Source: Molossus alvarezi
Lineage: Eukaryota > Chordata > Mammalia > Chiroptera > Molossidae
Length of the DNA: 64,000 bases
NCBI GenBank assembly: GCA_037176705.1
Contig: CM073893.1
Coordinates: 15,810,074 to 15,874,073, forward strand
Direction: 5' to 3'
Part shown: piece after piece, positions 25,204-36,009 of the stretch
Position numbering within the stretch: position 1 is the stretch's first letter
Layout of the letters: the number at the start of each line of letters is the position of its first letter
Notes under the pieces: generated by a model
What the model saw: only the letters and a program-made list of their open reading frames with translations
Database searches by the model: none
What the model was told of the DNA's origin: nothing
Made by a program: the position numbers and the translations under genes

Positions 25204-26142
25204 TCAATTAGAAATTTTTCGTTTCTTGAGGTAGGCCTGTAGTGCTATGAACTTCCCTCTCAGAACTGCTTTTGCTGCATCCCATAAATTTTGTGTTGTT
25301 GTGTGTTCATTTTCATTGGTTTCCAGGACGTTTTTAATTTCTTCCTTGATCTCCACGGTAACCCCTTCATTGTTCAATAACATGCTATTTAGCCTCCATG
25401 TGTTGAAATGTCTTTGCATGTTCTTGTTGCAATTGATTTCTAGTTTCATGTCATTGTGATCTGAGAAGATGCTTGATATGATTTCAGTCTTCTTGAAGTT
25501 GTAGAGATTTAGTTTGTGTCCTATCATGTGGTCTATCTTTGAGAATGTCCCATGTGCACTTGAGAAGAATGTGTATTCTGTAGTTTTGGGGTGTAGTTCT
25601 CTGTAGATATCTATTAAATCCATTTGGTCTAGTGCTTCATTTAGAGTCTCTGTTTCCTTGCTAATTTTTTGTCTAGGAGATCTATCCAGTGGTGTCAGAG
25701 GGGTGTTGAAGTCCCCTGCTATGATTGTATTGCTGTTGATTTCTCCTTTGAAGTCCTCCAGAAGATTTTTAATATATTTTGGTGCTCCTATATTGGGTGC
25801 ATATATGTTTATCAAGGTTATATGTTCCTGTTGGATAGATCCTTTCAATATTATGTAGTGGCCTTCTTTGTCTCTAGTTATGGCCTTCATTTTGAAATCT
25901 ATTTTATCAGATATTAGTATTGCTACTCCGGCTTTTTTTTCCTTTCCGCTTTCTTGGAAGATATTTTTCCATCCCTTCACTTTCAACATATGTGACTCTT
26001 TTGTTGTGAGGTGGGTCTCTTGTAAACAACATTTAGATGAGTCATGCTTTCTTATCCAATAAGCTACTCTGTGTCTTTTTATGGGAGCATTCAATCCATT
26101 TACATTTAAGGTGATTATTGATATATACTTATTTATTGCCAT
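25204..26142 (-). pseudogene. L1 ORF2 N-terminus with complete endonuclease domain
   Basis: The start chosen is the ORF2 ATG ([16 protein letters not shown]), giving 312 codons to the first stop. The frame is also open for 12 codons upstream, but those belong to an inserted SINE. Residues 1 to about 240 form the apurinic/apyrimidinic-like endonuclease that nicks the target DNA. The expected catalytic residues are all visible: Asn in LNVNGLN, Glu in LQETH, Asp and Asn in AGDFNTPL, Asp in KIDHMIG, and Ser-Asp-His in FSDHN. It ends early after KKRKISN, ahead of the reverse transcriptase, so it is a truncated ORF2 and not a full enzyme. Confidence 0.88.
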
Positions 26143-26149
26143 TTTTCTT

Positions 26150-26400
26150 TTTTTTTTTTTATCCTCACCAGAGGACATTTTTCCATTTTTTGTTCAGGTA
26201 GAGTGGGAGGGAGAGAGAGGAACAGAGAGAGAGAGAGAAACATCTACGTGAAAGGAACACATCAAGTAGCTGCCACCCACACGACCGACCAGGGCCGGGG
26301 ACAAACTGCAACCGAGGTATGTGCCCTTAGCGGGAACCGAACCCAGGTCTCTCAGGACCACAGGCCGACGCTCTAACCGCTGAGCCAAACTGGCCAGGTC
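26150..26400 (-). mobile_element. Ves-type SINE inserted at the L1 ORF2 start codon
   Basis: Typical tail (tatcctcaccagaggac on this strand), GA tract, catctacg block and tRNA-like head (ctgagccaaactggccaggt). The 16 bp duplication tattgccatttttctt lies at 26134-26149 and 26401-26416. It includes the reverse complement of the ORF2 ATG, so the start codon exists on both sides of the SINE. Confidence 0.96.
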
Positions 26401-26549
26401 TATTGCCATTTTTCTTTAGCGTGGTTCTATTTTTCTTCCCATTTCTCCTGCTAATTACAGCAGTCCTTTTAACATTTCTTTCAGTGCTGGTTTAGTGCTA
26501 ATGTATTCCCTTAGCCTTTTTTTGTCTGGGAAGCTCTTTATTTGACCTT

Positions 26550-27614
26550 CTATTTTGAATGACAGCCTTGCTGGGTAGAGTAGTCTTGGATCAGATCCTT
26601 GTTTTTCATGACCTTGATTACTTCATGCCATTCCCTTCTGGCCTGTAGTGTTTCTTGTGAGAAGTCAGCTGAGAGCCTTATGGGGGTTCCTTTGTAGGTA
26701 ACCTGTTGCTTATCTCTTGCTGCTTTTAGGATTCTCTCTTTGTCTTTAATTTGTGGCATTTTAATTACTATGTGTCTTGGTGTGGGCCTGTTTGGGTTCT
26801 TCTTACTTGGGACTCTCTGTGCTTCTTGAAGTTGAATGCCTTCTTTCTTCACCAAATTAGGGGAGTTTTCTGTCACTATTTTTTTGAATATATTCTCTAA
26901 CCCTTGCTCGTTTTCTTCTTCTTTGGGGACTCATATGATGCAAATATTATTACGTTTCCAGTTGTCCCACAGTTCTCTTAAGCTGTCTTCCTGTTTTTTA
27001 ATTGTTTTTTCCTTTTGGTTTTCTGATTGTGTGATTTTTTTCTACCCTATCTTCTAATTCACTGATCTGGTCCTCAGTTTCCTCTACTCTGCTTTTTAAA
27101 CTTCCAAGGTGTTTTTCATTTTTGATATGTCATTTTTTATCTCTTCTTGATGGTTTTTAATTTCCAATTGGCTTATTTTCAGCGTCTCTATGTCCCTACT
27201 CATGCTGTTGAGCTTTCTTTTCATTTTTTTTATTTTGTATCCTCACCCGAGGACATTTTTCTATTTTTTGTTCAGATAGAGCGGGAGGGAGAGAGAGGAA
27301 CAGAGAGAGAGAGAGAAACATCGATGTGAAGGGACACATCGAGTGGCTGCCACCCACACGACCAACCAGGGCTGGGGACAAACTGCAACCGAGGTACGTG
27401 CCCTTAGCGGGAACCGAACCCGGGTCTCTGTACCGCAGGCTGATGCTCCAACCGCTGAGCCAAACCAGCCAGGGCTGCTGTTGACCTTTCTCAAGATCAT
27501 GGCTCTGAATTCTAGCTCTGTTAACATGCCTAACTGCTCCACATTGATCTCATCTTCGGTGGAGGTCTCTTGCTCTTTCATTTGGTTTCTGTGTTTCACC
27601 ATTTTGGCTATCAC
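26550..27614 (-). pseudogene. L1 ORF1, interrupted by a SINE and frameshifted
   Basis: The N-terminal part (27478-27614) reads MIAKMVKHRNQMKEQETSTED and continues to the LTELEFRAMILRKVNS coiled-coil start, where a SINE (27219-27476) breaks it. The C-terminal part (26550-26876) is open again: NSPNLVKKEGIQLQEAQRVP, then RRM-type residues RHIVIKMPQIKDKERILKAA, then the KGTPIRLSADFSQETLQARR segment of the C-terminal domain. The frame is lost after KVMKNKDLIQDYS. ORF1p is the RNA-binding trimer of L1. This copy cannot make a complete one. Confidence 0.85.
27219..27476 (-). mobile_element. Ves-type SINE inside L1 ORF1
   Basis: GAGGATAAA class with an intact ATCGATG block and a well-kept head (ctgagccaaaccagccagggct). 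Edges gctgttgagctttct (27204-27218) and gctgttgacctttct (27477-27491) are a 15 bp duplication with one difference. It disrupts the ORF1 coiled coil. Confidence 0.96.
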
Positions 27615-28049
27615 AGTGGCTTTTGGAGCCTGTCGAGGTTTCCGTGTGGGTGTTGGTGTTCTGCTGTTTATGGCTCCCTCTCCTGGGTTTAGATGAGCGA
27701 GGGAGGACCCACGTTAAACATCACTGTCAAGTCTTACTTTCCTGGTTAAAGTTGCTAGCCCAGGAAAGGTACTGTTATCCTCTAGCTTTTTGCCTGGAGT
27801 CTAGTAGTTGAGGTTACTTGATAGATTTTGGGTTGTCACTTGTTTGAAAAACTCCCTCAGGTGCTCAGCATAAGGCGATTTCACGAGGGTGGGGCCGATG
27901 CTGGTTGTTAATGAGCCTCAATTAGCACTTCAATGGCCCACAGGGTGGGGTTGGATCTCCGAGGGAGGGGCTGCTGACTCTCCCCAGAGCCCTGGGAAGG
28001 AGCAATGTGGCCACCGTCCTGCGTGGCAGCAACTCAGCAAAAACTCTGA

Positions 28050-28420
28050 GTGCCCTCCAAATCCTGAATGTCCCGACACAGTTCCAGTCCAGTCTGCCCT
28101 CCCTCTGCCGGAGCCCGAGGTGAGTGGCTGTGGCTGTTTCAGCCTCTGTCACGGCTGCGCTGTGGAGCCGCCTGGGAGTGTGACCCGAGGGCGCCGCTTA
28201 CAGCTGAGGCCGCTGCCGAGCTGCTGACCGTGGGCTCCCAGCCCCGTCTCGCGCCTTCGCAAGCCTACCGGGATGGAGTCAGTGTCCTTGGTTATATGTT
28301 CCTCACAAGCTGCTTTTCTGTTGGGTTTTCCCGTCTATTTGTCTGTGTTTTAGTTGTAATTCCAGTTTGGTTCTGGGAGACGGTCTGTGTAGCTTCCGTT
28401 CACTCCGCCGCCATTTTGGA
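28050..28420 (-). promoter_or_regulatory. L1 5' UTR promoter region with YY1-type site
   Basis: GC-rich 5' end of the young L1. At 28407-28417 the plus strand reads gccgccatttt, so the L1 sense strand carries AAAATGGCGGC, the canonical YY1 motif, a few bases from the L1 5' end. In primate L1s a site in this position fixes the transcription start. The sister copy keeps a near-match (gctgccatttt, 62216-62226). Promoter activity here is inferred, not shown. Confidence 0.6.
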
Positions 28421-28499
28421 ATTCCTAGAAGAATTTCTAAACATTCTTGACATTGGTAATTCTTGAATGGGTTTTATGAAAATCCTACTAATTATCATA

Positions 28500-28729
28500 T
28501 TTGGTTGACCAGCTACCATGATTGTACCTTGCTTTGCAGGATAGCTATACTAGCATTTGTCCCTTTTCTCTTAACCCTGATCTCTCAGAGACTCTGATTT
28601 AAGTTAGGCTGAAATGCCTGCCCCTCTTTCATATTTGTATTTGGTCTTCATAACTCCATTCATATGTCATCTTCTGGGAGCCTTCCTGATTTGCCAGTGG
28701 ACTAAATCATTCTCCCTCTGCCCTGCAGT
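28500..28729 (+). repeat. Possible L2 trace
   Basis: The stretch at 28645-28729 (tcatatgtcatcttctggg, gccttcctgatttgcc) resembles the L2 3' region in plus orientation. It is interrupted by a SINE at 28742. Weak. Confidence 0.35.
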
Positions 28730-28741
28730 ACTAACAATCTT

Positions 28742-28988
28742 TTTTTTGTTTTCATTTTTTTTAATCCTCACCCAAGGATATTTTTCCATTTTTATTCAGA
28801 TAGAGTGGGTGGGAAGAAGAGAGAGGGAGAGAGAAAGAAACATTGATGTGAGAGAGCCACATTGACTAGTTGCCTCCTGCACGACCCTGACCAGGGCTGG
28901 GGACCAACTGTAACCTTGATCAGAATTGAACCCGTGACTCATTGGTTCATAGGCCCACCTGTAACCACTGAGCCAAACCGGCCAAGGC
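28742..28988 (-). mobile_element. Ves-type SINE, GAGGATAAA-tail class
   Basis: Tail taatcctcacccaaggata, GA tract, acattgatgtg block and head ctgagccaaaccggccaagg. Duplication actaacaatctt (28730-28741) and actaaccgatctt (28989-29001), differing slightly, which indicates some age. Confidence 0.93.
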
Positions 28989-29009
28989 ACTAACCGATCT
29001 TAATAAATA

Positions 29010-29740
29010 CACTTACTGCCCTGAATTAGAGTGTTATTTCCATGGGCCTCAGTCCTGTGGGACCTGATTGTGCTCAGAGCTCTCCTAGCTCTGGATGCTG
29101 AGTTCCTGGCCCAGCACTGCCGCACAGCGAGCTCAGGAGTCCTTGGCGAACTGCGTTGCACTGAGTCTAAGGTGGCTGACAAATAACTCCATGGATATTT
29201 CCACTTTGGTGATATACTGTCTAAGAAAAATTAAGCTCAATAACTTATGTTTGTTTTTGGTGACCCCCAGAGAGAAAACACATTTATCATTGATCCAGCA
29301 GGATCATGAGAATTGCTTTGACAGGGACTGGGTGTGGATGAAGGGGGCGTGGGAAGCGTGGCTGGTACCCATGGCCTGAGGCCTTGCTAACTGTTCATGC
29401 CAGCTCAAGATTCCAGCTCAGAGGAAGTTCTTACCAAGACTGTGTTGGTATTAGTTCTTGTACTTTCTAAAAAATATTAACTTACACCATTGTAATTCCC
29501 ATCTTTTTTATTGACAACTCATTTTAAGATAGAGAAAAAAATATTATGTGGATGAGTATGTTATCATTGCAGTTGGTAGTTAATAATACCACAGCCAGGC
29601 ATTAAGACAAGGCCTTGAGTGTAGACCAGGTGTGTCTGACGTAGCATTCATGACAGTCTTGCCTCTGCTGGTAGAATTGTTCTAAACTACATAATCATAA
29701 AGATATGTGGGTAGAGATGGCACAGGCGCAAGTCACAGAT
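29010..29740. other. unassigned DNA
   Basis: No repeat or gene recognised. Short frames on both strands lack motifs. Confidence 0.4.
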
Positions 29741-29747
29741 TTGTGAA

Positions 29748-29985
29748 AGCAGTTTGGTCAAGAGCGTGGGCTCCGGAGGCAGACAGCCTGGGCTTATGTC
29801 TCAACTCTGCCACTCACTAGCTGTGTGGCCTTGGGCAAGTTGCTTAAAGTGTCTGTGCCTATTTGCTCATCTCTAATATAAGGATGATGATATAATTGCC
29901 TATCTCAATAGGATTGTTGTGACAATCAAAGTAAAATTGTTAGGTGCTTGGAACACAGCCTGGCACCTAGTAAGCACTGTAAAGG
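29748..29985 (+). repeat. MIR, nearly full length
   Basis: Clear MIR order: tcaagagcgtgggctccgg, ctctgccactcactagctg, tgtggccttgggcaagttgc, gattgttgtgacaatcaaag, cctggcacctagtaagcac. Confidence 0.92.
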
Positions 29986-30109
29986 GCTTGTGAAATGAAA
30001 CTGAAAAATTGGAATGGAATCCAAGGTTGAAAAGCAACCTTAAAAGTCAAGAGTAACCACGACCCAAAGTTTAAATGCCTCCTGTTACAGTCCTGCCAAG
30101 CAGTCCCCC

Positions 30110-30615
30110 TCCGGTTGGTGCCCAGCATTAGAAGCGGGGGCTGAGCGCGGAGGCCAGGGGTGCGGTGAGCCAAGCCAGCAGCCTCTTACTGTGGAGAGTG
30201 TAACCCAGGGTCTCTGCCCGCTGCCCGCCACTGTTCCCTCAGGCTCCAAACTGCAGGATCTCGAGGGGTGGTCATGCCGGCGGGAGAAATGACAAGGTTC
30301 GTTCCATTCGTGTCTGCAGCCACGCTCTGGCAGAGGCCGAGTGCAAGCTCGCCCGCACCAGTCAGGTCCCCACGGAGCGGAGGTCGCAGTTTCCTCCGCG
30401 GAGACAGGAGGGGAGGAAGAGAGAGAACAGGGGAGGTCGCATGGGGGCAGGGGGTCCTGCATTCAGAGGGAAGAGTTGCAGGGTGAGACCAGAGACCGGC
30501 ACATCCTACCCAGACCTGGGATGTCCTGCTCTGTGCTGGGGGTGAGAAGGCTGGAGGGAGGCGTTCATTGAGCAGCCGCGCACCCGCTCCCAGTCCCAGC
30601 CGGTCCCTAGCTCCT
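30110..30615. promoter_or_regulatory. CpG-dense patch (candidate CpG island)
   Basis: About 28 CpG dinucleotides in roughly 500 bp by hand count, in DNA that is otherwise CpG-poor and outside any L1 5' UTR or young SINE. It includes tcctccgcgg and agccgcgcacccgc. No TATA box or recognisable first exon was found. It could be an orphan island, an alternative promoter or a decayed CpG-rich repeat. Confidence 0.45.
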
Positions 30616-30822
30616 GTGTGTCCACATTAGGAACACTCGCTGTGAAACAAAACTGTCAGTCAGTGGCCTGGATTTTTTAGGCCTGCTTCTGTCCCTTATT
30701 AGACGTGTGACCTTGGTCAGGTCCTGGTCAGATAAGAAGCAACCATATGCTGCAAAAGAAATGCAAGAAGTACATCCTACTGGTTTCCCTTGGTATTTGC
30801 TTAGAGCTGTGCTATGTCTATC

Positions 30823-30824
30823 AT

Positions 30825-30855
<31 letters not shown>

Positions 30856-30856
30856 A
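30823..30856 (+). repeat. (GAT)n microsatellite
   Basis: About eleven uninterrupted GAT/TGA triplets. Confidence 0.95.
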
Positions 30857-30884
30857 AATCATATGTTAAAAAAAGAAATTTGTA

Positions 30885-31035
30885 TTTTCTCAGTTAATCA
30901 TTACAACAATCTTACAAGGCAGCTGTTGTTATATTCAAATACAGAGATGATGAGGTATAGAGAGCTCAGGGAATCATTTAAGAAAACACATGAGGAATGC
31001 GATAGGCTCCTGACTCCAGTCCCGGTGTTCTGTGA
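30885..31035 (-). repeat. MIR fragment
   Basis: Phrases cattacaacaatcttacaagg, cagagatgatgaggtatagag and ctcctgactccagtcc follow a reverse MIR. Confidence 0.6.
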
Positions 31036-31039
31036 GTGG

Positions 31040-32785
31040 TATATAAAATACTGAGATTATAAACACTCCTTAAAATATTGATACATGAGCTAATCATACC
31101 TAGAATGTAAGAATTCTTGTGATATAAATTGTTTTGGTTGAAAAAGCCACTTTAACAGAGAGCAGAATTATACAAACATTACTCCTAGGACCGAAATAGC
31201 CCCTCCTGGAAATTAGTGCAAAGTGCAAAGTGGTTTCAGTGACTCTGCCACAGCCATTTTTGCTAAGTTGTCTGACGTGGGTATCAGCCACGACTGGTGT
31301 GAGAGTTCCAGTCCAAACTCACTTCCTATGAGAAGTTTGCAAGTAAGGCCACTGGGCTCAGTGGTGTTCCCTTCAGATGAAGTCCCAGGGTGAAAAGCAC
31401 CCTCTTTTTTCCACCTCTTGCTGCTTGCAGCCAAGCCCAGACGCAGTGCTTTCATGACTGCGTCCGATCTGGGTGGGATGTGTGTGTGTGGATGTCTTTC
31501 CCTTGTGTGCATGTGGAGGGGGCGCAGCCCAGCCCAGTCCTTTATGAAATGACCAAGTCTCAGTGCTCTTGCAGCTCCTATCACCTCCCTCCAGGACACT
31601 CAGCCATCAGACCCTTCATGTCCCTGGGCTCCCCTCGACTACATCCCCTGCATGGTGCACCATGGTGAGCTGCTTACTCACGGACTCTTGTATCAGAATG
31701 CTGCGTTTCCTTGTTTGATTGTGTTCTGTGGGTCTCCAGCAGTAATGTGCTCCTCTTTTCATTTAAAAAGTGGAGCAGAACCTGCTTTGCATCACAAGAT
31801 AGCAGAGGAATGAAGCTGGCAATCGCTGCAATGTCTCTACCACTGGATCCAAATTCCTGGAGCCTGAGGTCAGGAGAAGGAGCACAGCCTGGCCCTCAAA
31901 GCCCAGATCCAAAATAGAGCAGGTCCTGGGGAGGGAGCCAGCCCCACCCCACAAGTCTTCTTAGGCTTGTGACCTGGTTGTATCAGCGAAGAACCCCTCA
32001 CCTAGCCCTTTGTTACTTTGAGGAATTTCACTTATAATTCTGCACTCAGGGTTTTTGCTGGGTACCAGGTACCTAATGCTTCTCCCTCCTCCTGTAAAGA
32101 AAACAATACATCAGTTTTGGTCACTTGAAACTTTGAGCAAATGAAATTCTGCAAAAGAGAAAGAAATTAATGCAAGATATGGCAGTTTGGAGAAAGGTGA
32201 GTTGCCGTCTTTATTAGTAAAGGTGAATGCACTTATTTATTTGTAATGTGAACACTATCAACAACCTTGTTCTGAGATATAACAATTAATACATCCAATG
32301 ACATAATTTGAGAAAGAGACCATGGTGTTAATGAGTAAGTACACATTTTGGGAAAGTATAAACAGATTCTGTCCAAAGTTTGTCCTCATAACTAATTCAG
32401 AATGACATATATTTCTATTAAGATCTGAGGCATTATATTAAATTCAAAATGCATGATAAGTGATATCATTTGAAAATGGATGCAATTCTTAATAATTATT
32501 TCTCAGGCACTTGTTAGTGTTATTATTTGAGAGTGAACGAGACTGTTTTTTTCATCTGACCGCTACTCATACTCCTGTCATCAGTGGGTAATTCACTTTA
32601 AAGCAGATTTTCATTGCTGACACTCAAGCCTAGGATAGTTTACAGTTCTATAATTATCTCCCATAAAATCTCCCCAAATCTTCAATTTAGATAGAAATGC
32701 ATTATTGCATGCCTTAGATTCAGTATGATGGGGGAATATATGTGTAACTTATTCTATAGCACCCAGAGAGGGCATCCCATTCACC
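31040..32785. other. unassigned DNA
   Basis: No transposon body, exon or RNA gene recognised. GC-richer around 31380-31960, AT-rich after 32100. Confidence 0.4.
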
Positions 32786-32791
32786 TATCTA

Positions 32792-32826
32792 CCATCCATC
32801 CATCCATCCATCCATCCATCCATCCA
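32792..32826 (+). repeat. (CATC)n microsatellite
   Basis: Nine or so CATC/ATCC tetranucleotides without interruption. On the minus strand they read as GATG, encoding a chance MDGW-type repeat at the end of a short frame. Confidence 0.95.
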
Positions 32827-32829
32827 ACA

Positions 32830-33475
32830 GATATCTCTGGCTATCTCTTAGGTTCCACGACACTCTGAATGTGGCAGTGAACCACAACCTGGGCTCATTT
32901 CTCATGGGACCTAGAGTCTTGTCCACTGAGTACAGACTTTTGATGTTGAAGCTGATGGTTTTAGGGGGAAAGAGCTGACCATGAGGAGGACTGTAGTAAC
33001 TTGCAAAAACTGTCTGCCAAAGCCACAAATTCCCTGTGGCTGCAATTATTTGAGCAGAACCTGATTCACTGTTTGCCAGGGTAGGGCTGGGGAGATGCTT
33101 GAAAAAGATTTCCCAAATTGGAAAAGGTCCAGCTGGGTGACTTCTATGAATATTCCTTCCTAAATCTAAGAATGTACTATTCTAAATTGTTTTACAAAAG
33201 CACCCTCCAGAAAAAAATACTAGGGAAACTTAACATACAAAAATATTTTCTGTGTAGGTAAAACATTTCAGTGTGTGAATGAATTAAAGATGAACTGTAA
33301 CCAATTCTTCTGTGTTTGGCTGTGACCCCGAGTAAGCCACTGTGTTTTCTGCCCACTTAAATAGAGATTATCGAGTTTATTTCTACTTTGCTATACAAAG
33401 TATTGCTTACATTGCCAAGGGTGGCTCCATTCTTGGAGATTTGTTCATAATTCTAACCACAAAAATAATGAACAT
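32830..33475. other. unassigned DNA
   Basis: No recognisable repeat or gene. Confidence 0.4.
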
Positions 33476-33479
33476 AATC

Positions 33480-33715
33480 GTGTGCTTACCGGGTTCCGGG
33501 TACTCTGTTATATACTTTCCGTTCACAATTGCAGAGCATTGTCATAATAGTCCTTTGAGGAATGTACTATTATCCCCATTTTGCAGATAATAAAACTAAG
33601 GCTTAAAGAACAAAGATACTTGCTCAAGGTCCCACAGTTAGAGGTTAAGCTGGAGTTTGAACCTAGGGCCATCTTGACTCCAAGGCCCATACTCTTTGCC
33701 ATAGTCTTGGTGGTA
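33480..33715 (-). repeat. MIR
   Basis: Reverse MIR: tactattatccccattttgc, ataaaactaaggcttaaag, ctcaaggtcccacagttag, gtttgaacctagggcc, actccaaggcccatactctt. Confidence 0.88.
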
Positions 33716-33719
33716 GCTG

Positions 33720-34405
33720 TCAAGAGCCAAGGGGCTCTTACACCTCTCGGCTGTGGGATTCTAAGACATTTGGTGTCCAGCCCAGACTCTGTTGGCTCAT
33801 AATGTGTGTCCACTCTGCCCACATTCACCAGGGATGCTATAGTGAATCACCTGTAGATAATACTGCCATGAGGCACAGTCCCTTTGTAATTATGATTTTT
33901 ACTTTTTCACAACCTGATTTCTTTCAGGCAGACACAAATCACTTTCAAATCAAGGGGTCTACCAAACTAATGTGATGGATATCAGCATTGCATTTGACTT
34001 CAGTTGGAACATAACTAATACCCAGACATCTCCTCTTTGTTGTGTGGGCTGTTTGGGTTGTATGGAGAGAGTGCACATTGTCTCTGCCCTTGAAGAGTCA
34101 GAAAGAGCACACCGAAGCCGAAGAAGAAGTCCCAGCCGCTGGTACAGTCAGCCAGAGCTCAATGCAAAGGAACCCAGCACAGTGTCTCAGAATTGGACAA
34201 AACTGCCAAGTCCTTCAGGGAAAAGTGTGCCAGTGCCCTCTCTTCTACCCCAGTTGTTCCAGGAAGGAGAAGACGGAGAGGCCCCCTCTGGGCTTCCTGA
34301 TGTCACAGCTGGTGACTGCAGCCTGGTCCTCAGATTCTTCATAGGTACCCAGTGCATGGACTAGACATAAGTAGCTGGGCCTTTCCGCCTTCCAATGGGT
34401 TTCAG
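33720..34405. other. unassigned DNA
   Basis: Two overlapping plus-strand frames of 100-130 codons (33972-34364) have no recognisable domain. No transposon seen. Confidence 0.35.
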
Positions 34406-34411
34406 TATGGC

Positions 34412-34545
34412 ATAAAGACAGCACAAAGGCCTGGCTTCAAGTTCCTGCTTTCTACTGTACACCGTGGGCAAGTCACTGGACTGCCCAGAGCTTTAACTGC
34501 TGCCTCTGCAAAGTGGGCATTATTGGGAAGGTTACCGACACAGCC
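34412..34545 (+). repeat. MIR core fragment
   Basis: Phrases caaaggcctggcttcaagttcc, caccgtgggcaagtcactg and gcctctgcaaagtgggcat match the MIR core in plus orientation. Confidence 0.65.
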
Positions 34546-34734
34546 TCTAAAGCACCTCACATGGTACTGATCAGTATGGTACTGATTTTAAAATCTAACT
34601 TGTAAAAGGCCAGTCATTCCATGGTACTGGTGCAGCCTCAGGGGCAGAGGGTTGAGCTGATCCTCCTCCGTGCAGAGCACCATCACACTGCTCCATGGGA
34701 TGCCCCTTCTTGTCTACTTTGTTTCCTTGTAGAA

Positions 34735-35960
34735 ATATGCTCTTGAAAAATTGTTATTGTTTTCTATACATGCATTTTAGATTTACATACATGGTTTTAT
34801 GTTATATGTTTCATGTTCCCTACTGTTTTTCAATAAGCACTGTGTTTTTAAGATCCATCCATGTGGTGCTATGTATACATCTGACCCTCACTTTCAACAG
34901 CTGGGCACTGGAAACATGCTGCTCCATGGGGTGCAACTACCACAGTTATTTTTTATTCATTTTCTCAGTGATGAACATCTAGGTTGCCTTCAACTCCTTG
35001 CCAGCATAGACAGCCCGTGGACAAACTCGTGGACTGTGTGGGAATTTACTGGGTAAACATCCCCAGAAAGAAATTTTCAGGGTCACAGGATATGCGTATA
35101 TTTACTTTGGCTACATAAGTCCAGACTAAGCAACACCCATCTATATCCACCAACATTCCACTTTCCTGCGAATACTTGGTACTTCCCAGCTCTCTTATTT
35201 TTCCAGTGTAATAGGTGCAGAACTGTATTGCGTTGTGCTAATTTGCATTTGGGTGATCACCAATGATTTTGAGCATCTTGTCATAGGCTAGTCATTTTTG
35301 TATGTTTTCTCTTCTGAAATGACCGCTCATAATCTTTATCCATTTTTCTATATTTTGTTGTTTTATGTTGATTTTCCATATACAGTAGTATAAATTCTTT
35401 GCCAGTTTTAGATATTGCAAGTATCTTCTCCTTTTCTGCTCATTATCTATTAACTATCTTCATGATATCTCTTTTAAAGAAGAATCCTTAATTTTGATTA
35501 TTCAAATTGTTCTTTCTTATTGATTTGCAGTGCTTTCCCCCCGCCCCCTCATCTATTAGATTTCCATATCCACGTGGGTATGTCTCTGAGCTCTCTACTC
35601 CATTCCACAGGTTGATTTCTGTTTCAAACTGTTTTCATTACCACAGCTTTAAAATACATCTTATTATGTGATAGAGCAAGTTCCTTCTCTTTATTATTCT
35701 CTTTTAAGGATGACTCAGCTTTCCATTGATTTTTTAGTCCTCCAAATTAATATTAAAGTACATTTAACTACCTCAAAATCCAATTAAAATTTAGTTATGA
35801 TGGCATTGAATCTATAATTTGTAAAGAATTAATGTCTTAACAGTACTGAACCATTTTATCCAAGACTGTGGAATGTCTTTCTATTATTAAAATCATCTTC
35901 TATAACAGATTATTTTAATAAAATGTTAAAGTTTTAAAAATATAGATCTCATATGTATTC
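34735..35960 (-). mobile_element. Old L1 fragment (L1ME-like)
   Basis: Reads as L1 ORF2 C-terminal and 3' UTR sequence in reverse: atccatccatgtggtgc, then ctcagtgatgaacatctaggttgcc, then ctatatccaccaacattcc. Internal losses and many differences show an ancient copy. No frame of note survives. Confidence 0.7.
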
Positions 35961-36009
35961 TTGATTAAATTTCTGTGCTTTAAACTTCATTACCATTAAA
36001 AAAATTAAT

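Larger units (their letters stand above)
22099..28437 (-). mobile_element. Near full-length young bat L1, minus strand
   Basis: Reading right to left: a 5' end near 28437, a GC-rich 5' UTR (about 27700-28420), ORF1 (about 26480-27614), ORF2 (about 22400-26142), a C-rich 3' UTR and an A tail. Target duplication taaacattctt at 28438-28448 and 22088-22098. Net length is about 5.8 kb after removing two SINEs, the usual size for a complete L1. Both ORFs carry breaks, so the copy cannot move on its own. The endonuclease region and the reverse-transcriptase core are still open. The two SINEs inside, at 26150 and 27219, arrived later. Confidence 0.93.

Noticed and set aside
33972..34364. Possible exon from two overlapping 100-130 codon frames
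   Set aside because: No domain, no convincing splice sites at the borders, and both frames are equally open, which suggests chance.
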